NCBI RefSeq assembly: GCF_007992435.1
Contig: NZ_BKAG01000014.1
Location: 62,001 to 126,000 of the forward strand
From: Prosthecobacter gellanilyticus
GTDB lineage: Bacteria > Verrucomicrobiota > Verrucomicrobiia > Verrucomicrobiales > Verrucomicrobiaceae
Length of the DNA stretch: 64,000 nt
Direction of reading: 5' to 3'
Shown piece by piece: positions 34,867 through 43,465 of the stretch. The position numbers and the translations under genes are program-made. Under the pieces are notes generated by a model that was not told the origin of the DNA, did not search any database, and saw only the letters and a program-made list of their open reading frames with translations. Within the stretch, counting starts at the first letter, position 1. Every line of letters begins with the position of its first letter.

Positions 34867-35322
34867 TCAGCTAACTTTTACTTGGATCTGTTTGGGTTTG
34901 GCTGACTCGCTTTTGCGAACCCGGACGCGGAGCACACCATTTTTGAAGTCGGCGGTCACGCTTTCGGGGTCAGCGTCGTCAGGAAGCGCGAAGCTGCGTG
35001 AGAAGCCGCCATAAGGGCGTTCCACCCTGTGATAGCGAAGGTCCTCCCTGCCCGCCTCGAACTTGCGTTCACCGCTCAAAGTGAGCATGCCGCCTTCCAA
35101 GGTGACGTTGACATCTTCCTTGTTCACGTCAGCTATCTCGACGGCGATCCGGTATTCTTGTTCATCTTCCATGATATCCACTAGAGGCATCCATGCCGGA
35201 CCGGAGGATGAACCATTGGAGTTTTCACGATGGTTCGCGGTGGTGTTGAAGGCACTGCGAATACGATTCTGGAATTCCTCGAGCTCACGCAGCGGATTCC
35301 AGCGAACGAATGTGTTATTCAT
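34867..35322 (-). CDS. Hsp20-family small heat-shock protein
   Basis: 151 residues from ATG 35320-35322 (MNNTFVRWNPLRELEEFQ). The alpha-crystallin domain (about 45-140) contains WMPLVDIMEDEQEYRIAVEI, the GGMLTLSGERK segment and the ALPDDADPESVTADFKNGVLRVRV end characteristic of class A Hsp20. It prevents aggregation of unfolding proteins in an ATP-independent way in the cytoplasm. The gene heads an operon with the exported double-domain homologue 69 bases downstream. No CIRCE element was seen upstream. Confidence 0.95.
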   Translation of the reverse strand: MNNTFVRWNPLRELEEFQNRIRSAFNTTANHRENSNGSSSGPAWMPLVDIMEDEQEYRIAVEIADVNKEDVNVTLEGGMLTLSGERKFEAGREDLRYHRVERPYGGFSRSFALPDDADPESVTADFKNGVLRVRVRKSESAKPKQIQVKVS

Positions 35323-35762
35323 GTTGTATGGTAGGGATGTGGATAGCGACAGTTGCCGGCACCGCTGGGCTATCCTTCCAGCAATCCGGGGGCACCTGAC
35401 CTCCTGCACTCTTTCTCGAGCGCGGAAGCGGCACTCGATTTTCTGCCCTCATCAAAAGGCGTGCCAAAAGCTTTCCCCAGAGGAGGCCGTCAGCCTGACA
35501 AGTTTTGAGAGAAAAATTGGCACATTATCTGTCACAATTGTGAAGACCATATCTCATCAAGCACGCCCCAATTTAGAACACAGTTGCCGCCTGATGTTGC
35601 AGTCTTTGCTCGATGGAAAGGGCTATCGGGGCTGCAGGGTCAAGTTATGACACTCTCGTTTTCATCTCTGTAGACCGTCCTGCCCCCATAGACAAAATTG
35701 AGAGAAAGCAAGAGCCAATAGTTGACAAGAAATAAGAGGTAAACACGGTGCTTGGTCGCCGT
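35323..35762. other. 440-bp intergenic region
   Basis: Upstream of the Hsp20 operon and of the small gene at 35763. It must contain promoters for both directions, but I see no confident sigma or heat-shock motif, repeat or RNA. Confidence 0.35.
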
Positions 35763-35966
35763 ATGAAATTCATTCAATTCGATCAATCCGGACACTCCGT
35801 TTTCATCAACATTGACCACATCGTACAAGCCAAGTGGGAACCGAAAAAGAAGGTTTTGAGCCTTACGCTCGCCAATCAGACCAGTATTCTTCATCTGGCT
35901 GATCCTGTATCTTCATCGGTAAAAGAGGTGCTTGAAGGGCAGGTGTTTCGCATCGCCGCTATCTGA
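35763..35966 (+). CDS. Small protein of unknown function
   Basis: 67 residues from ATG 35763 (MKFIQFDQSGHSVFINIDHI). The pattern of short beta strands (HSVFINIDHIVQAKW, KVLSLTLANQTSILHLAD) is reminiscent of small beta proteins such as bacterial carbon-storage-like or SH3-like folds. No family is recognised. Strand bias and length suggest it is real, at moderate confidence. Confidence 0.5.
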   Translation: MKFIQFDQSGHSVFINIDHIVQAKWEPKKKVLSLTLANQTSILHLADPVSSSVKEVLEGQVFRIAAI

Positions 35967-36132
35967 CCCGCTTTACAGGTGCCACTGCGGCACTACGGAG
36001 TTCAGGCCTTTTACTTCAGGGATGCTCTCACGGGCAGTAAGCTCGTGCCCTCGTGTCGTCGCTTGCAGGCTGTGGCTAGTACGGCTCCAGAGCACACACT
36101 TTTGAAAGATTGCAGGCACCTACGGTGTTTGG

Positions 36133-36477
36133 GTGAACATCACCCAAATTCGGTACAATGCTACCCGTAATTCTTTCTCAGTGGCTCCCACATTCTGTCA
36201 AATGACCAAGACCTTGGCCCAGTGGGGAGAACATGTGCAGATCAATATCAGTGACCGGCCAATCGAGGCTTGGTGGTCCTGCCCTTTTTGTAACCAAACC
36301 TTTAACGTCGCTGTCCGGGATACCAAAGAAGCTGGCGTGTTGTTGGCCAAGCTAGCGTTCATGGACCACATGGAAGAACACCATTCTGAGAAAATAGGTG
36401 ATACCCGAAGGTCGGGCAAACTGCAGCGCGATAGGAGCCTGTCATCCAAGCCTAAGCCGAAGCAGGACGGAGTTTGA
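36133..36477 (+). CDS. Small C2H2-zinc-finger-like protein
   Basis: 114 residues from a GTG at 36133; ATG 36202 is an alternative. WWSCPFCNQTF supplies a Cys-x2-Cys pair, and 30 residues on MDHMEEHHSEK supplies His-x4-His, the ligand order of a C2H2 zinc finger, though with a longer loop than the classical one. The C-terminus is Lys/Arg/Ser-rich. DNA or protein binding is likely; the target is unknown. It is followed ten bases later by another small gene in the same direction. Confidence 0.5.
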   Translation: MNITQIRYNATRNSFSVAPTFCQMTKTLAQWGEHVQINISDRPIEAWWSCPFCNQTFNVAVRDTKEAGVLLAKLAFMDHMEEHHSEKIGDTRRSGKLQRDRSLSSKPKPKQDGV

Positions 36478-36486
36478 ATGTAAGAG

Positions 36487-36771
36487 GTGGGGGCCCCCGT
36501 CCCTCCAGGCCACTGTGTTGACGACGCTCTGCCTTCGGGCCAACAGGTTGTATTAGCTTACACAGAAAATCCCCATCCCGTAGAAATGCACTACGATGAG
36601 CTTACTGAACAATGGGTCGACAGGAGTGGCCGAAAAGCTCTAGGCGTGCGGTTCTGGAAGACAAAGGCTCAGTTTCAACGCGACCTGGGAGAAGTTGCCG
36701 ACAACATCATCCGTCCAAAACTCAAACCTCATCTAAAGCAACAGTCCTGGGACCAAAAGGCCGAGGCTTGA
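36487..36771 (+). CDS. Small unknown protein downstream of zinc-finger-like gene
   Basis: 94 residues from a GTG at 36487. Contains a putative beta-rich first half (VVLAYTENPHPVEMHYDELTEQWV) and a helical end (FWKTKAQFQRDLGEVADNII). No family. Probably co-transcribed with the preceding gene because only nine bases separate them. Confidence 0.45.
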   Translation: MGAPVPPGHCVDDALPSGQQVVLAYTENPHPVEMHYDELTEQWVDRSGRKALGVRFWKTKAQFQRDLGEVADNIIRPKLKPHLKQQSWDQKAEA

Positions 36772-36956
36772 CCGACATTTCAGTTGGCAAGACCATTATC
36801 ATTTCCTGCGACATGGACCCCATAGGCTTGGCCTTCAGGCTCCGCCCTTCAAGCGTCATGGTTGTTAAAGCTCCAGACTAAAGAAAAGCTACGTGACCGC
36901 CCTGATAAGGGTTTCAGGTTGATCGAGCACAGACTTTTATGCATCAAGGCTCCGCT

Positions 36957-37148
36957 ATGCAAAACCACGAACTAAAGTCCCTCCTGGCTAATTCACAGCT
37001 GAGCATCGCACATATCAACGACCTCACCCAGCACACGCGATCCCTGCTGGACGAGGTGCGAAGAAAGCAAGAAATCTTGGACAAAAGCGATGTGGAAATT
37101 CGCAAGCGCTACGAAAGGGTGAAGGCTGAGCCACAGCGGATCTATTGA
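36957..37148 (+). CDS. Small coiled-coil-like protein
   Basis: 63 residues from ATG 36957 (MQNHELKSLLANSQLS). The whole sequence is helical with charged heptads (LLDEVRRKQEILDKSDVEIRKRYERV). No family recognised; lower confidence because of size. Confidence 0.4.
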   Translation: MQNHELKSLLANSQLSIAHINDLTQHTRSLLDEVRRKQEILDKSDVEIRKRYERVKAEPQRIY

Positions 37149-37150
37149 GG

Positions 37151-37264
37151 TCAAGGCCGGGAAGGCGGGACAACCTGGAAGTCGTCCAGTTGTGGGCCGT
37201 TGAAGGTGTATTTGAACGAGCCCTTAAAGGTCCACGGCTTCGAGCTGAAGATGCACAGGATATC
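37151..37264 (-). pseudogene. Possible relic of a coding sequence
   Basis: A 37-residue open stretch without start, reading DILCIFSSKPWTFKGSF then KYTFNGPQLDDFQVVPPSRP and a stop, looks protein-like (aromatic/Lys alternation) but is closed by TGA just upstream. It may be the tail of a lost gene, or chance. The surrounding 290 bases otherwise hold no gene I can support. Confidence 0.25.
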
Positions 37265-37440
37265 TCACACCAGTGCACGAGGCTCCTGGCACTGACCGCC
37301 CCCTTACTCAAGTCGGCTTTGGTGTTGTTGCGATTCCACATCATGCGACACGTTCCAAGGGATTGATCGTTGAAGTTAAGCAAAGGAACCGAGATCACGT
37401 CCACAAGGTCATTCTGGATGACTTGGCCACGCTTGCTAGG

Positions 37441-37956
37441 CTAAAGCTCCAACGGTCGCGGTCCCAAAGTTTTCAAGCGACTTTCGGCTCCAAAGATCTC
37501 CTCAAACGCCGGATCATAGGCAGCCTTCATTTTTAGCTCTTCATCCAGATCACACGCGGTCTTCAGCTCTGCCTTCATCTGTTCAGCGTTACCCAAGGCG
37601 GAATGACATTGGGCCAGGCAGTAGTGAAACCCGGCCTCCCCTTCCCACCTCTTCCTGATCGATTCTAGCCACTCCAGGGCTTCCTTTGGGGCGCTAGCAG
37701 TGTTCCGATAGCTGGCAACGTCTAAAGCCTTCTCCAGAGAGCCAGGTTCCGAAAAGCTCAACGTCTCAGCCAGGTATGAGGCCTTGAGATAGCTTCCAGC
37801 CCTTACCAGGATGGCGATGTGCAGCGATATGACCTCTGTGGTGACCTTTAATTGTGACGGTAGGTCTTCGAGAACATTCACTGCCTCCTCTAGCATCCCG
37901 AGAGAAATGAAGCCCTCGGCCGTATCCAGCTCACGACGAAATTGCTCAGTGGTCAT
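37441..37956 (-). CDS. TPR-like protein
   Basis: 171 residues. Helical repeats of about 34 residues are visible (RRELDTAEGFISLGMLEEAVNVLEDL, FHYCLAQCHSALGNAEQMKAELKTACDLD), with the Ala/Gly/Ala spacing of tetratricopeptide repeats. Such proteins bind partner proteins. It follows the membrane protein gene at 37975 by 18 bases on the same strand, so the two are probably one operon. Confidence 0.75.
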   Translation of the reverse strand: MTTEQFRRELDTAEGFISLGMLEEAVNVLEDLPSQLKVTTEVISLHIAILVRAGSYLKASYLAETLSFSEPGSLEKALDVASYRNTASAPKEALEWLESIRKRWEGEAGFHYCLAQCHSALGNAEQMKAELKTACDLDEELKMKAAYDPAFEEIFGAESRLKTLGPRPLEL

Positions 37957-37974
37957 GACTTCAGCTCTTTAGCA

Positions 37975-38922
37975 CTAACGATGCTGAAGTCTTTGCACTT
38001 GAGTCTTTGGACTCTTTGCCATCGCGTCTGCCATTCCTCCGAGAACCGTGCCGAATACCAACGTCATCAAAAGCACGCCGCACAGAGCAAGCGAACCAAT
38101 CGCAGACACCAATATTGCAAGGCCTTCACCGACCCGATTATTGCACATCGCAACCACGCCTAGAACCATCGCAACCGAGAAGAAGACCATTCCGATGAGA
38201 GTCCAAAAAGTGAGGACTCCAATGACTATGCAGATCCAGCCGGCTTTAGCAGCTGAGGACTTGGGTTTGATGGATGTGGGCAGAGGCGGCGGGTAGTAGC
38301 TAGGGAGTGGAGGTGATTCCATTATAGAAATTATAGAGCTATAGTGGAGGTTGCTCAAGTCCGATTCTTTTGCCGCTCTCCCGAGCAGTGTTGCTTCAAA
38401 TCTATCCCACACAGCCTTGTGAAGCGCGTTCAACGTTGTGTGCTTCTGCGGTTCTCCCCATGCCTCAACCAGCCATTTAACATCAGTCTTGTTCAGCAGC
38501 CGCAGCTTCTTGTATCCAAGGCGAGCATAGGAGTATTCCAAGGCCGTGATCACATTTCCAGGAATGCTCTCCATGACATTGTAACCAGGCTGCCGCAGAC
38601 GAGGGGAGTAATCGAGCATGAACGACTCATAGGCAGCGAGATCATAGAGCATCGCAAGAAACGGATGCCATTCTTCACCGTTAGCTCTACAAGTTCTGAT
38701 CAAGGCTCTGAGAGCTATAGAGGCCTCACGAAACGCTGCGGGGAGCGGAAGGTTGCTCAAAGCTAGATCGAGACGCTCTGTGGGTGTATCCTTCAACGCT
38801 TTAATGTCATCGGCCCAGAAACTACCATCCTTTAAATCGCCTCGGTGCTTCGCCCAAAAAGCCTCTCGGTGTCTTGCTACTTGGGCGCTGGATTTGGAAT
38901 CAATCCATCTCATGGCATCCAA
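37975..38922 (-). CDS. Unknown protein with C-terminal membrane segments
   Basis: 315 residues. The N-terminal about 210 residues are soluble and helical (DLALSNLPLPAAFREASIALRALI, AAYESFMLDYSPRLRQPG). A Pro-rich linker (PPLPSYYPPPLPTSIKPK) leads to about three closely packed membrane segments (AGWICIVIGVLTFWTLIGMV, AILVSAIGSLALCGVLLMTLV). The tail resembles small membrane modules such as DUF4190, without firm match. Probably inner membrane with a cytoplasmic N-domain. Operonic with the TPR-like gene. Confidence 0.6.
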   Translation of the reverse strand: MDAMRWIDSKSSAQVARHREAFWAKHRGDLKDGSFWADDIKALKDTPTERLDLALSNLPLPAAFREASIALRALIRTCRANGEEWHPFLAMLYDLAAYESFMLDYSPRLRQPGYNVMESIPGNVITALEYSYARLGYKKLRLLNKTDVKWLVEAWGEPQKHTTLNALHKAVWDRFEATLLGRAAKESDLSNLHYSSIISIMESPPLPSYYPPPLPTSIKPKSSAAKAGWICIVIGVLTFWTLIGMVFFSVAMVLGVVAMCNNRVGEGLAILVSAIGSLALCGVLLMTLVFGTVLGGMADAMAKSPKTQVQRLQHR

Positions 38923-39017
38923 TCGAACAACATGAGGCGGCGAATGTCATGCTCATCCGTCAATCGCAACTTGTCATTACAATCAAGGAGCGGAGATTCT
39001 AGCTATGTTCAACCGAC

Positions 39018-39674
39018 TTATTTGTTGGCAACCAACGCAACAATTCGGTTGATGACCGACAACGCGGACTCTCGGGTGAGCAAATTAAGCCGCACCTTGT
39101 AAACCTTCCCACTCTCAACACTCACGTGCAAAGTGTCGCTAGTGTAACCAATAACCTCGCCGGCAACCTTTAAGCCGTTGTTGAAAGCAAGATCAACCTT
39201 TTGAGCTTTGATCGTTACTGGTTCGACCTTGGGAGGTTCAGGCGGTGGCGCGGGCGCTGGGGCCAGCGAGACGCTAGGCGCTGGCGTGTAGTGATAGGAT
39301 GATGGCGAAGCCGATGAGGATGAGTATGGACTCGGTGAAGTGTAGGTGCGGGATGGCGTGCTAGAGGACCCGTAGGAGCTGTAGTGGGAAGTGTGTGAGC
39401 TGTGGGAAGAATGACCTGATCGCGAGGATGAATAATGGGAAGAGTGCGACCGGTGAGAACTATGAGACCTGTGTCCCACAAGAAAAATGCCGTTCTCCAT
39501 CGCCCTTGAGGGAGTTAGTACAACAGGAGGATCTACTTCGCTTGAAGACTCATCTCTCCTCGTAAACATCAATGTCCGGCCCAAAGGTTCAGCTTCCCCG
39601 CTGCTAGGAGATAGAAGCGCTGCAACGGCTCCGGTCAGCGAAAAAATGCGGCGGAAGAGGATGCTATTCTGCAT
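39018..39674 (-). CDS. hxsA: His-Xaa-Ser system substrate protein HxsA
   Basis: 218 residues with a hydrophobic export segment at the N-terminus (FSLTGAVAALLSPSS). From His68 to Ser99 there are nine His-x-Ser triplets in two runs: HRS-HSS-HRS-HSS-HYS (68-82), a break SSRSG, then HSS-HSS-HTS-HYS (88-99). A Ser/Pro/Ala-rich linker follows, then a small beta domain (about 155-210: LAFNNGLKVAGEVIGYTSD, KVYKVRLNLLTRESAL). In the known family, such proteins are the presumed targets of the paired radical SAM maturases encoded by the divergent genes 85 bases away. The nature of the modification is not known to me. Confidence 0.92.
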   Translation of the reverse strand: MQNSILFRRIFSLTGAVAALLSPSSGEAEPLGRTLMFTRRDESSSEVDPPVVLTPSRAMENGIFLVGHRSHSSHRSHSSHYSSSRSGHSSHSSHTSHYSSYGSSSTPSRTYTSPSPYSSSSASPSSYHYTPAPSVSLAPAPAPPPEPPKVEPVTIKAQKVDLAFNNGLKVAGEVIGYTSDTLHVSVESGKVYKVRLNLLTRESALSVINRIVALVANK

Positions 39675-39758
39675 TTTTGTTAGTGTGTTCCGCTCGAGGA
39701 AACGCTAATTTATACCTAAAATCAATCCCAAAAAGCAATCGCTGAGTCTCTCAGAGGC

Positions 39759-40151
39759 ATGACTTCGGACACCCAACCAATAACGACGTATCAAAACGAT
39801 GTAACGGTGCTGGCCAATAAGGATGTCTATTCCATGAATAACATCCTTCGGACGGCCCACCGCTTTTCCGACCTGTATTTCATCGACGTGCAAGCCACAG
39901 ACGGGACGGATGTTCGAATTCTCCTGAAGGCGAAATCAGCAGCAGGTGAGGAGCCCAGTTCCCTTGAAGGCAGGTTTCTCAACGAGCTTCTGGACGGCAA
40001 GCTTCGGGAGATTATTGCCGAGGAGTCTCGCTTGGAACGGGATGTAATCCTCGCTCATGCGTTATCAAGACACCCAGTCCTTTTGAAGGAATATGAGGCT
40101 GCAGAAGCTTTCACAGATCCAGTTGGCCTCCTCACGCCTGACGAGACATGA
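39759..40151 (+). CDS. hxsD: His-Xaa-Ser system protein HxsD
   Basis: 130 residues from ATG 39759, preceded by AGAGG. Opening region NDVTVLANKDVYSMNNILRT, then AHRFSDLYFIDVQATDGTDV, and helical end. The pattern matches HxsD, the small third component always found next to HxsB and HxsC; its fold suggests a peptide-binding partner like the RRE domains of RiPP systems, but that is inference. Its stop overlaps the start of hxsB by four bases. Confidence 0.85.
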   Translation: MTSDTQPITTYQNDVTVLANKDVYSMNNILRTAHRFSDLYFIDVQATDGTDVRILLKAKSAAGEEPSSLEGRFLNELLDGKLREIIAEESRLERDVILAHALSRHPVLLKEYEAAEAFTDPVGLLTPDET

Positions 40152-41599
40152 ATGGCTTGAACCGAAGCTTTAAGGGGCCGGAGTCGTATCGGAACGGCAG
40201 CAGTTACAGGCTCCTGCCTATGAAGTTCATGCGCTTTAGGGATGACAGATATCTAGTTACCAGCATGGGCGGGGACTACATGTTTCTCAGCCAGACAAAG
40301 CTGAACGACATCGTCACTCACAAGCTTCAACAGACAGACACTTTATACCCAGATCTGTTGGCCAGTCATCTGATCGCCGATGACAGTTCAACAGCTCATC
40401 TGGATCTGCTGGCAGCCAAGTATCGAACTAGGCACTCGCGGCTTCCCTCTTGGACTGCGCTTCACATGTTCGTTACGACGCTTCGATGCGATCATTCCTG
40501 CCAATACTGCCAGGTCTCCAGGGTGTCGGAAGACCGTGAGAGCTTTGACATGACCCCAGCCATTGCTGACAGGGCCATTGGCTTAATGTTCCAAAGCCCC
40601 TCCGCATGTCTGAAGGTCGAATTCCAAGGTGGCGAGTCCTTGCTCAACTTCGATCTGGTTCGGTATATTGTTTCTGAGGCTAAGCGCCGCAATGATGGCC
40701 GGCAGCTTGAGTTCGTGATCACGACCAATCTGGCCAATCTGACAGAAGAGATCCTCAGCTTTTCAGAGGAGCATGGGATCTCATTTTCCACATCCCTCGA
40801 TGGACCAGCTGCGCTACACAATGCAAATAGGCCCAGGCCGGGCCGAGATAGCCATGCAAAGACAGAGGAAGGAATCGAGAGACTCCGTCAACGTCTGGGC
40901 AAGGACGCGGTTTCCGCGTTAATGACGACGACCGCAGCGAGCCTTGATCAGCCAGAACGGATCATCGACGAGTATGTCAGAATGGGTTTCGACAGCATCT
41001 TTCTGAGATACATAAGCCCATACGGCTTCGCCGTGAAGAGTTCGGCGAGAATTGGCTATGAGACCAAGAAATTCGTGGACTTTTTCAAGAGAGGTCTTGC
41101 CTACATTGTCGATCTCAACAGACGTGGGATCTTTGTCCGAGAGACATATACACAGATTGTGCTTCAGAAAATCCTGATGCCAGGCGCTTCAGGCTATATC
41201 GACCTGCAATCGCCCGCAGGCATGGGGATAAGTGGCATCGTTTATAACTACAATGGCGAGGTTTATTCCTCCGACGAGGGACGCATGCTGGCTGAGATGG
41301 GAGACAGAACGTTCCGGCTTGGAACAGTTCATGACACCTATGAGAAGTTGTTTCTCGACAGTCCTCTTCTGCCAATGATTCACGAATCGATGCTGGAAGG
41401 GGTTCCAGGGTGCACCGACTGCGCACTCCAACCCTATTGCGGATCAGATCCTGTGTTTCATCACCGGACTCAGGGTGACTTCATCGGTCATCGTCCAACA
41501 AGTTCATTCTGTGAGCGAAACATGGCCATCATCAAGCACATCCTAACGTTGCTCGAGGACGACAAGGAGACTGCTTCCATTCTCAAATCCTGGCTATGA
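40148..41599 (+). CDS. hxsB: His-Xaa-Ser system radical SAM maturase HxsB
   Basis: 483 residues. The radical SAM cluster motif is C114-DHS-C118-QY-C121, followed by the SAM-binding GGE in VEFQGGESLLNF. An auxiliary-cluster (SPASM-like) C-terminal region has GVPGCTDCALQPYCGSD and a later Cys in SSFCERNM. The long N-terminal 100 residues without catalytic motifs are typical of HxsB. It overlaps hxsD and hxsC by four bases at each end, so all three are translated together. It is expected to modify the His-x-Ser repeats of HxsA. Confidence 0.95.
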   Translation: MNGLNRSFKGPESYRNGSSYRLLPMKFMRFRDDRYLVTSMGGDYMFLSQTKLNDIVTHKLQQTDTLYPDLLASHLIADDSSTAHLDLLAAKYRTRHSRLPSWTALHMFVTTLRCDHSCQYCQVSRVSEDRESFDMTPAIADRAIGLMFQSPSACLKVEFQGGESLLNFDLVRYIVSEAKRRNDGRQLEFVITTNLANLTEEILSFSEEHGISFSTSLDGPAALHNANRPRPGRDSHAKTEEGIERLRQRLGKDAVSALMTTTAASLDQPERIIDEYVRMGFDSIFLRYISPYGFAVKSSARIGYETKKFVDFFKRGLAYIVDLNRRGIFVRETYTQIVLQKILMPGASGYIDLQSPAGMGISGIVYNYNGEVYSSDEGRMLAEMGDRTFRLGTVHDTYEKLFLDSPLLPMIHESMLEGVPGCTDCALQPYCGSDPVFHHRTQGDFIGHRPTSSFCERNMAIIKHILTLLEDDKETASILKSWL

Positions 41600-42765
41600 T
41601 TCCCTTAGCTGCCAAATTTCAATCGCGTCCTGAGGGACGAAGCTTCGTTGCCAGACTTACGAACGATAAAAGTCTGCCCAGCCCTCTTTGTGATGACGAG
41701 ATACTCGTATCGCGTGGCGATGAACCTGCTCCCAGTGGAAGTTATCAAGGATTGATTCGAATTGCCGGTGCCGCCCACTCGGAAGAGGAACTGATTCTTG
41801 GCGACGAGTTTTCATACCTTGATGATGGTGACATCGTCAGAATCAATGAATTCGCTGGTGAGCTCAGGGTCCTTTATCGCAAGGGCTCCTATCATAACGT
41901 CCTTTTCTTTACCGAGCGATGCAACAGCAGGTGCCTAATGTGCTCGCAACCTCCACGGGACGTCGACGATGAATATCTAATCGATGACATCCTCGAGGCA
42001 ATTCCCCTCATGTCGCAGGATACCAAGGTGCTGTGTATCACTGGCGGAGAGCCCACCATTTTGGGCTGGCGTCTCATCGAGGTTCTGACAGCTGTGTCGA
42101 GGTATCTTCCTGACTCCTCGCTGCACATGCTCAGTAACGGCAGAGCATTCGCATATCGTGCGACCGCGAAGGCTGTTAGCCAGGCAGGCTGTCGCGATCT
42201 GATGATCGGGGTGCCTCTCTATGCAGACATTGCAAGCGTTCATAACTTTGTCGTTCAGGCAAGGGACGCTTTTGACCAGACGATCAGGGGAATGATGAAC
42301 CTGGCCCGCTTCAACATCGCACTCGAAATTCGTTTTGTGATCCATCGTCAGACGGTCTCACGCCTTGTTCAGACCGCTAAATTCATAGCTCGCAATCTTC
42401 CCTTTGCGTCACAGGTGGCATTCATGGGCCTGGAGACCATTGGCTTTACTCGATCAAACCTGAGCGTTCTATGGATTGATCCCTGGGAATACCGAGACGC
42501 TTTGAGAGAGGCTGTCACAATGTTAGCTGCAGCCGGAATGAGGGTGATGGTCTATAACCTGCCCTTGTGTTTGATTCCCGAGGAAATCTGGCCGTTTGCA
42601 CAGCAGTCTATAAGCGACTGGAAAAACATATACATGCCCGAATGTGCTGGCTGCGCAATGAAGGCGCAGTGTGCAGGCTTCTTCGCGTCAGCTTCATTCA
42701 AATATAGTGACCATATCAGACCGTTTGATACAGTGAGTCAGCTTCCATCCTTTTCGATCATCTGA
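41596..42765 (+). CDS. hxsC: His-Xaa-Ser system radical SAM maturase HxsC
   Basis: 389 residues. The cluster motif is C109-NSR-C113-LM-C116 in FTERCNSRCLMCSQPPRD, with CITGGEPT the SAM-binding segment. The C-terminal MPECAGCAMKAQCAGFF gives a Cys-x2-Cys-x5-Cys auxiliary-cluster pattern. Its N-terminal domain (about 1-100) is unlike that of HxsB. It is the last gene of the operon and its end overlaps the convergent gene at 42738 by 28 bases. Confidence 0.95.
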   Translation: MIPLAAKFQSRPEGRSFVARLTNDKSLPSPLCDDEILVSRGDEPAPSGSYQGLIRIAGAAHSEEELILGDEFSYLDDGDIVRINEFAGELRVLYRKGSYHNVLFFTERCNSRCLMCSQPPRDVDDEYLIDDILEAIPLMSQDTKVLCITGGEPTILGWRLIEVLTAVSRYLPDSSLHMLSNGRAFAYRATAKAVSQAGCRDLMIGVPLYADIASVHNFVVQARDAFDQTIRGMMNLARFNIALEIRFVIHRQTVSRLVQTAKFIARNLPFASQVAFMGLETIGFTRSNLSVLWIDPWEYRDALREAVTMLAAAGMRVMVYNLPLCLIPEEIWPFAQQSISDWKNIYMPECAGCAMKAQCAGFFASASFKYSDHIRPFDTVSQLPSFSII

Positions 42766-43172
42766 TCTAACAAATCTGTCGCGTCTGCCGGGACTACTTC
42801 ATCATGCCCCTCATGAACAATGAGAAGATCATATCCGGAAATTCGCTTTAACTCGAGCTTTGTTCCTGCTGGAAGCTTCCTGAGTCCGACCGCCTTGTTC
42901 CCTTCCCACCGCTTTACCTCAACAGGAAGTCGAGTGGTAATAAATTTTGGCACATAGCTTTCAGGGGTATGAGCGATACCTCCAGATGCGGGAATCGCTG
43001 GTTGCACTTGTTGCGGGCTGCCACTCGGGGAGAGATAGTTGCTTGGCTGTGCATAGTTGAGAGGACGACCTGAAGGTTTGTCGCCGCCACACCCTTTGGC
43101 CATGAGTCCGAGGCCAAACATGACAATCCCAACTATCATTAGGTTTGAGCAACCGTCATTCTTTTTTGCCAT
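42738..43172 (-). CDS. Small exported or membrane-anchored protein next to Hxs operon
   Basis: 144 residues from ATG 43170-43172 (MAKKNDGCSNLMIVGIVMFG). A single hydrophobic anchor (residues about 11-27) precedes a Pro/Ser-rich linker and a C-terminal beta domain (VEVKRWEGNKAVGLRKLPAG, KLELKRISGYDLLIVHEGHDE, VVPADATDLLDQM). The last segment resembles small SH3/SHD1-like modules. It overlaps hxsC by 28 bases on the opposite strand. Function unknown. Confidence 0.65.
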   Translation of the reverse strand: MAKKNDGCSNLMIVGIVMFGLGLMAKGCGGDKPSGRPLNYAQPSNYLSPSGSPQQVQPAIPASGGIAHTPESYVPKFITTRLPVEVKRWEGNKAVGLRKLPAGTKLELKRISGYDLLIVHEGHDEVVPADATDLLDQMIEKDGS

Positions 43173-43426
43173 ATCGAAATCACTGCCAGAAACTTGCCAC
43201 AGATGCAAGCTCGGGCAGCTATAGCTGTGGCATCACGATGAATTGAAGTATTCTGCATCTTTGTCACGCCACAACAGATCAAGCCCCCAAGCATAACGCC
43301 ACACAATCAGTTGGGCTTAGGACCATCCGAATCCAAAAGCGAAAAGTGGGTTCTATTATTTGCCCCGGCAATATCCCGGAAACCGTTCATTAACCCTTGC
43401 GTAATAATGCATAACAACTTTTACAA

Positions 43427-43454
43427 TTGACTTGCTAGGGTGCCTTCATAATCT
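43427..43454 (+). promoter_or_regulatory. Possible sigma-70 promoter for the small His-rich protein gene
   Basis: TTGACT (43427-43432) and TAATCT (43449-43454) are separated by 16 bases. The expected transcript would start only a few bases before the ATG at 43466. The rest of 43173-43426 shows nothing I recognise. Confidence 0.3.
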
Positions 43455-43465
43455 CATTCCCTCCC

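Noticed and set aside
37024-37404. 126-codon leftward open frame
   Set aside because: Overlaps the small coiled-coil gene and reads as low-complexity Arg/Ser/Ala; another frame in the same DNA looks more protein-like but is only a fragment.
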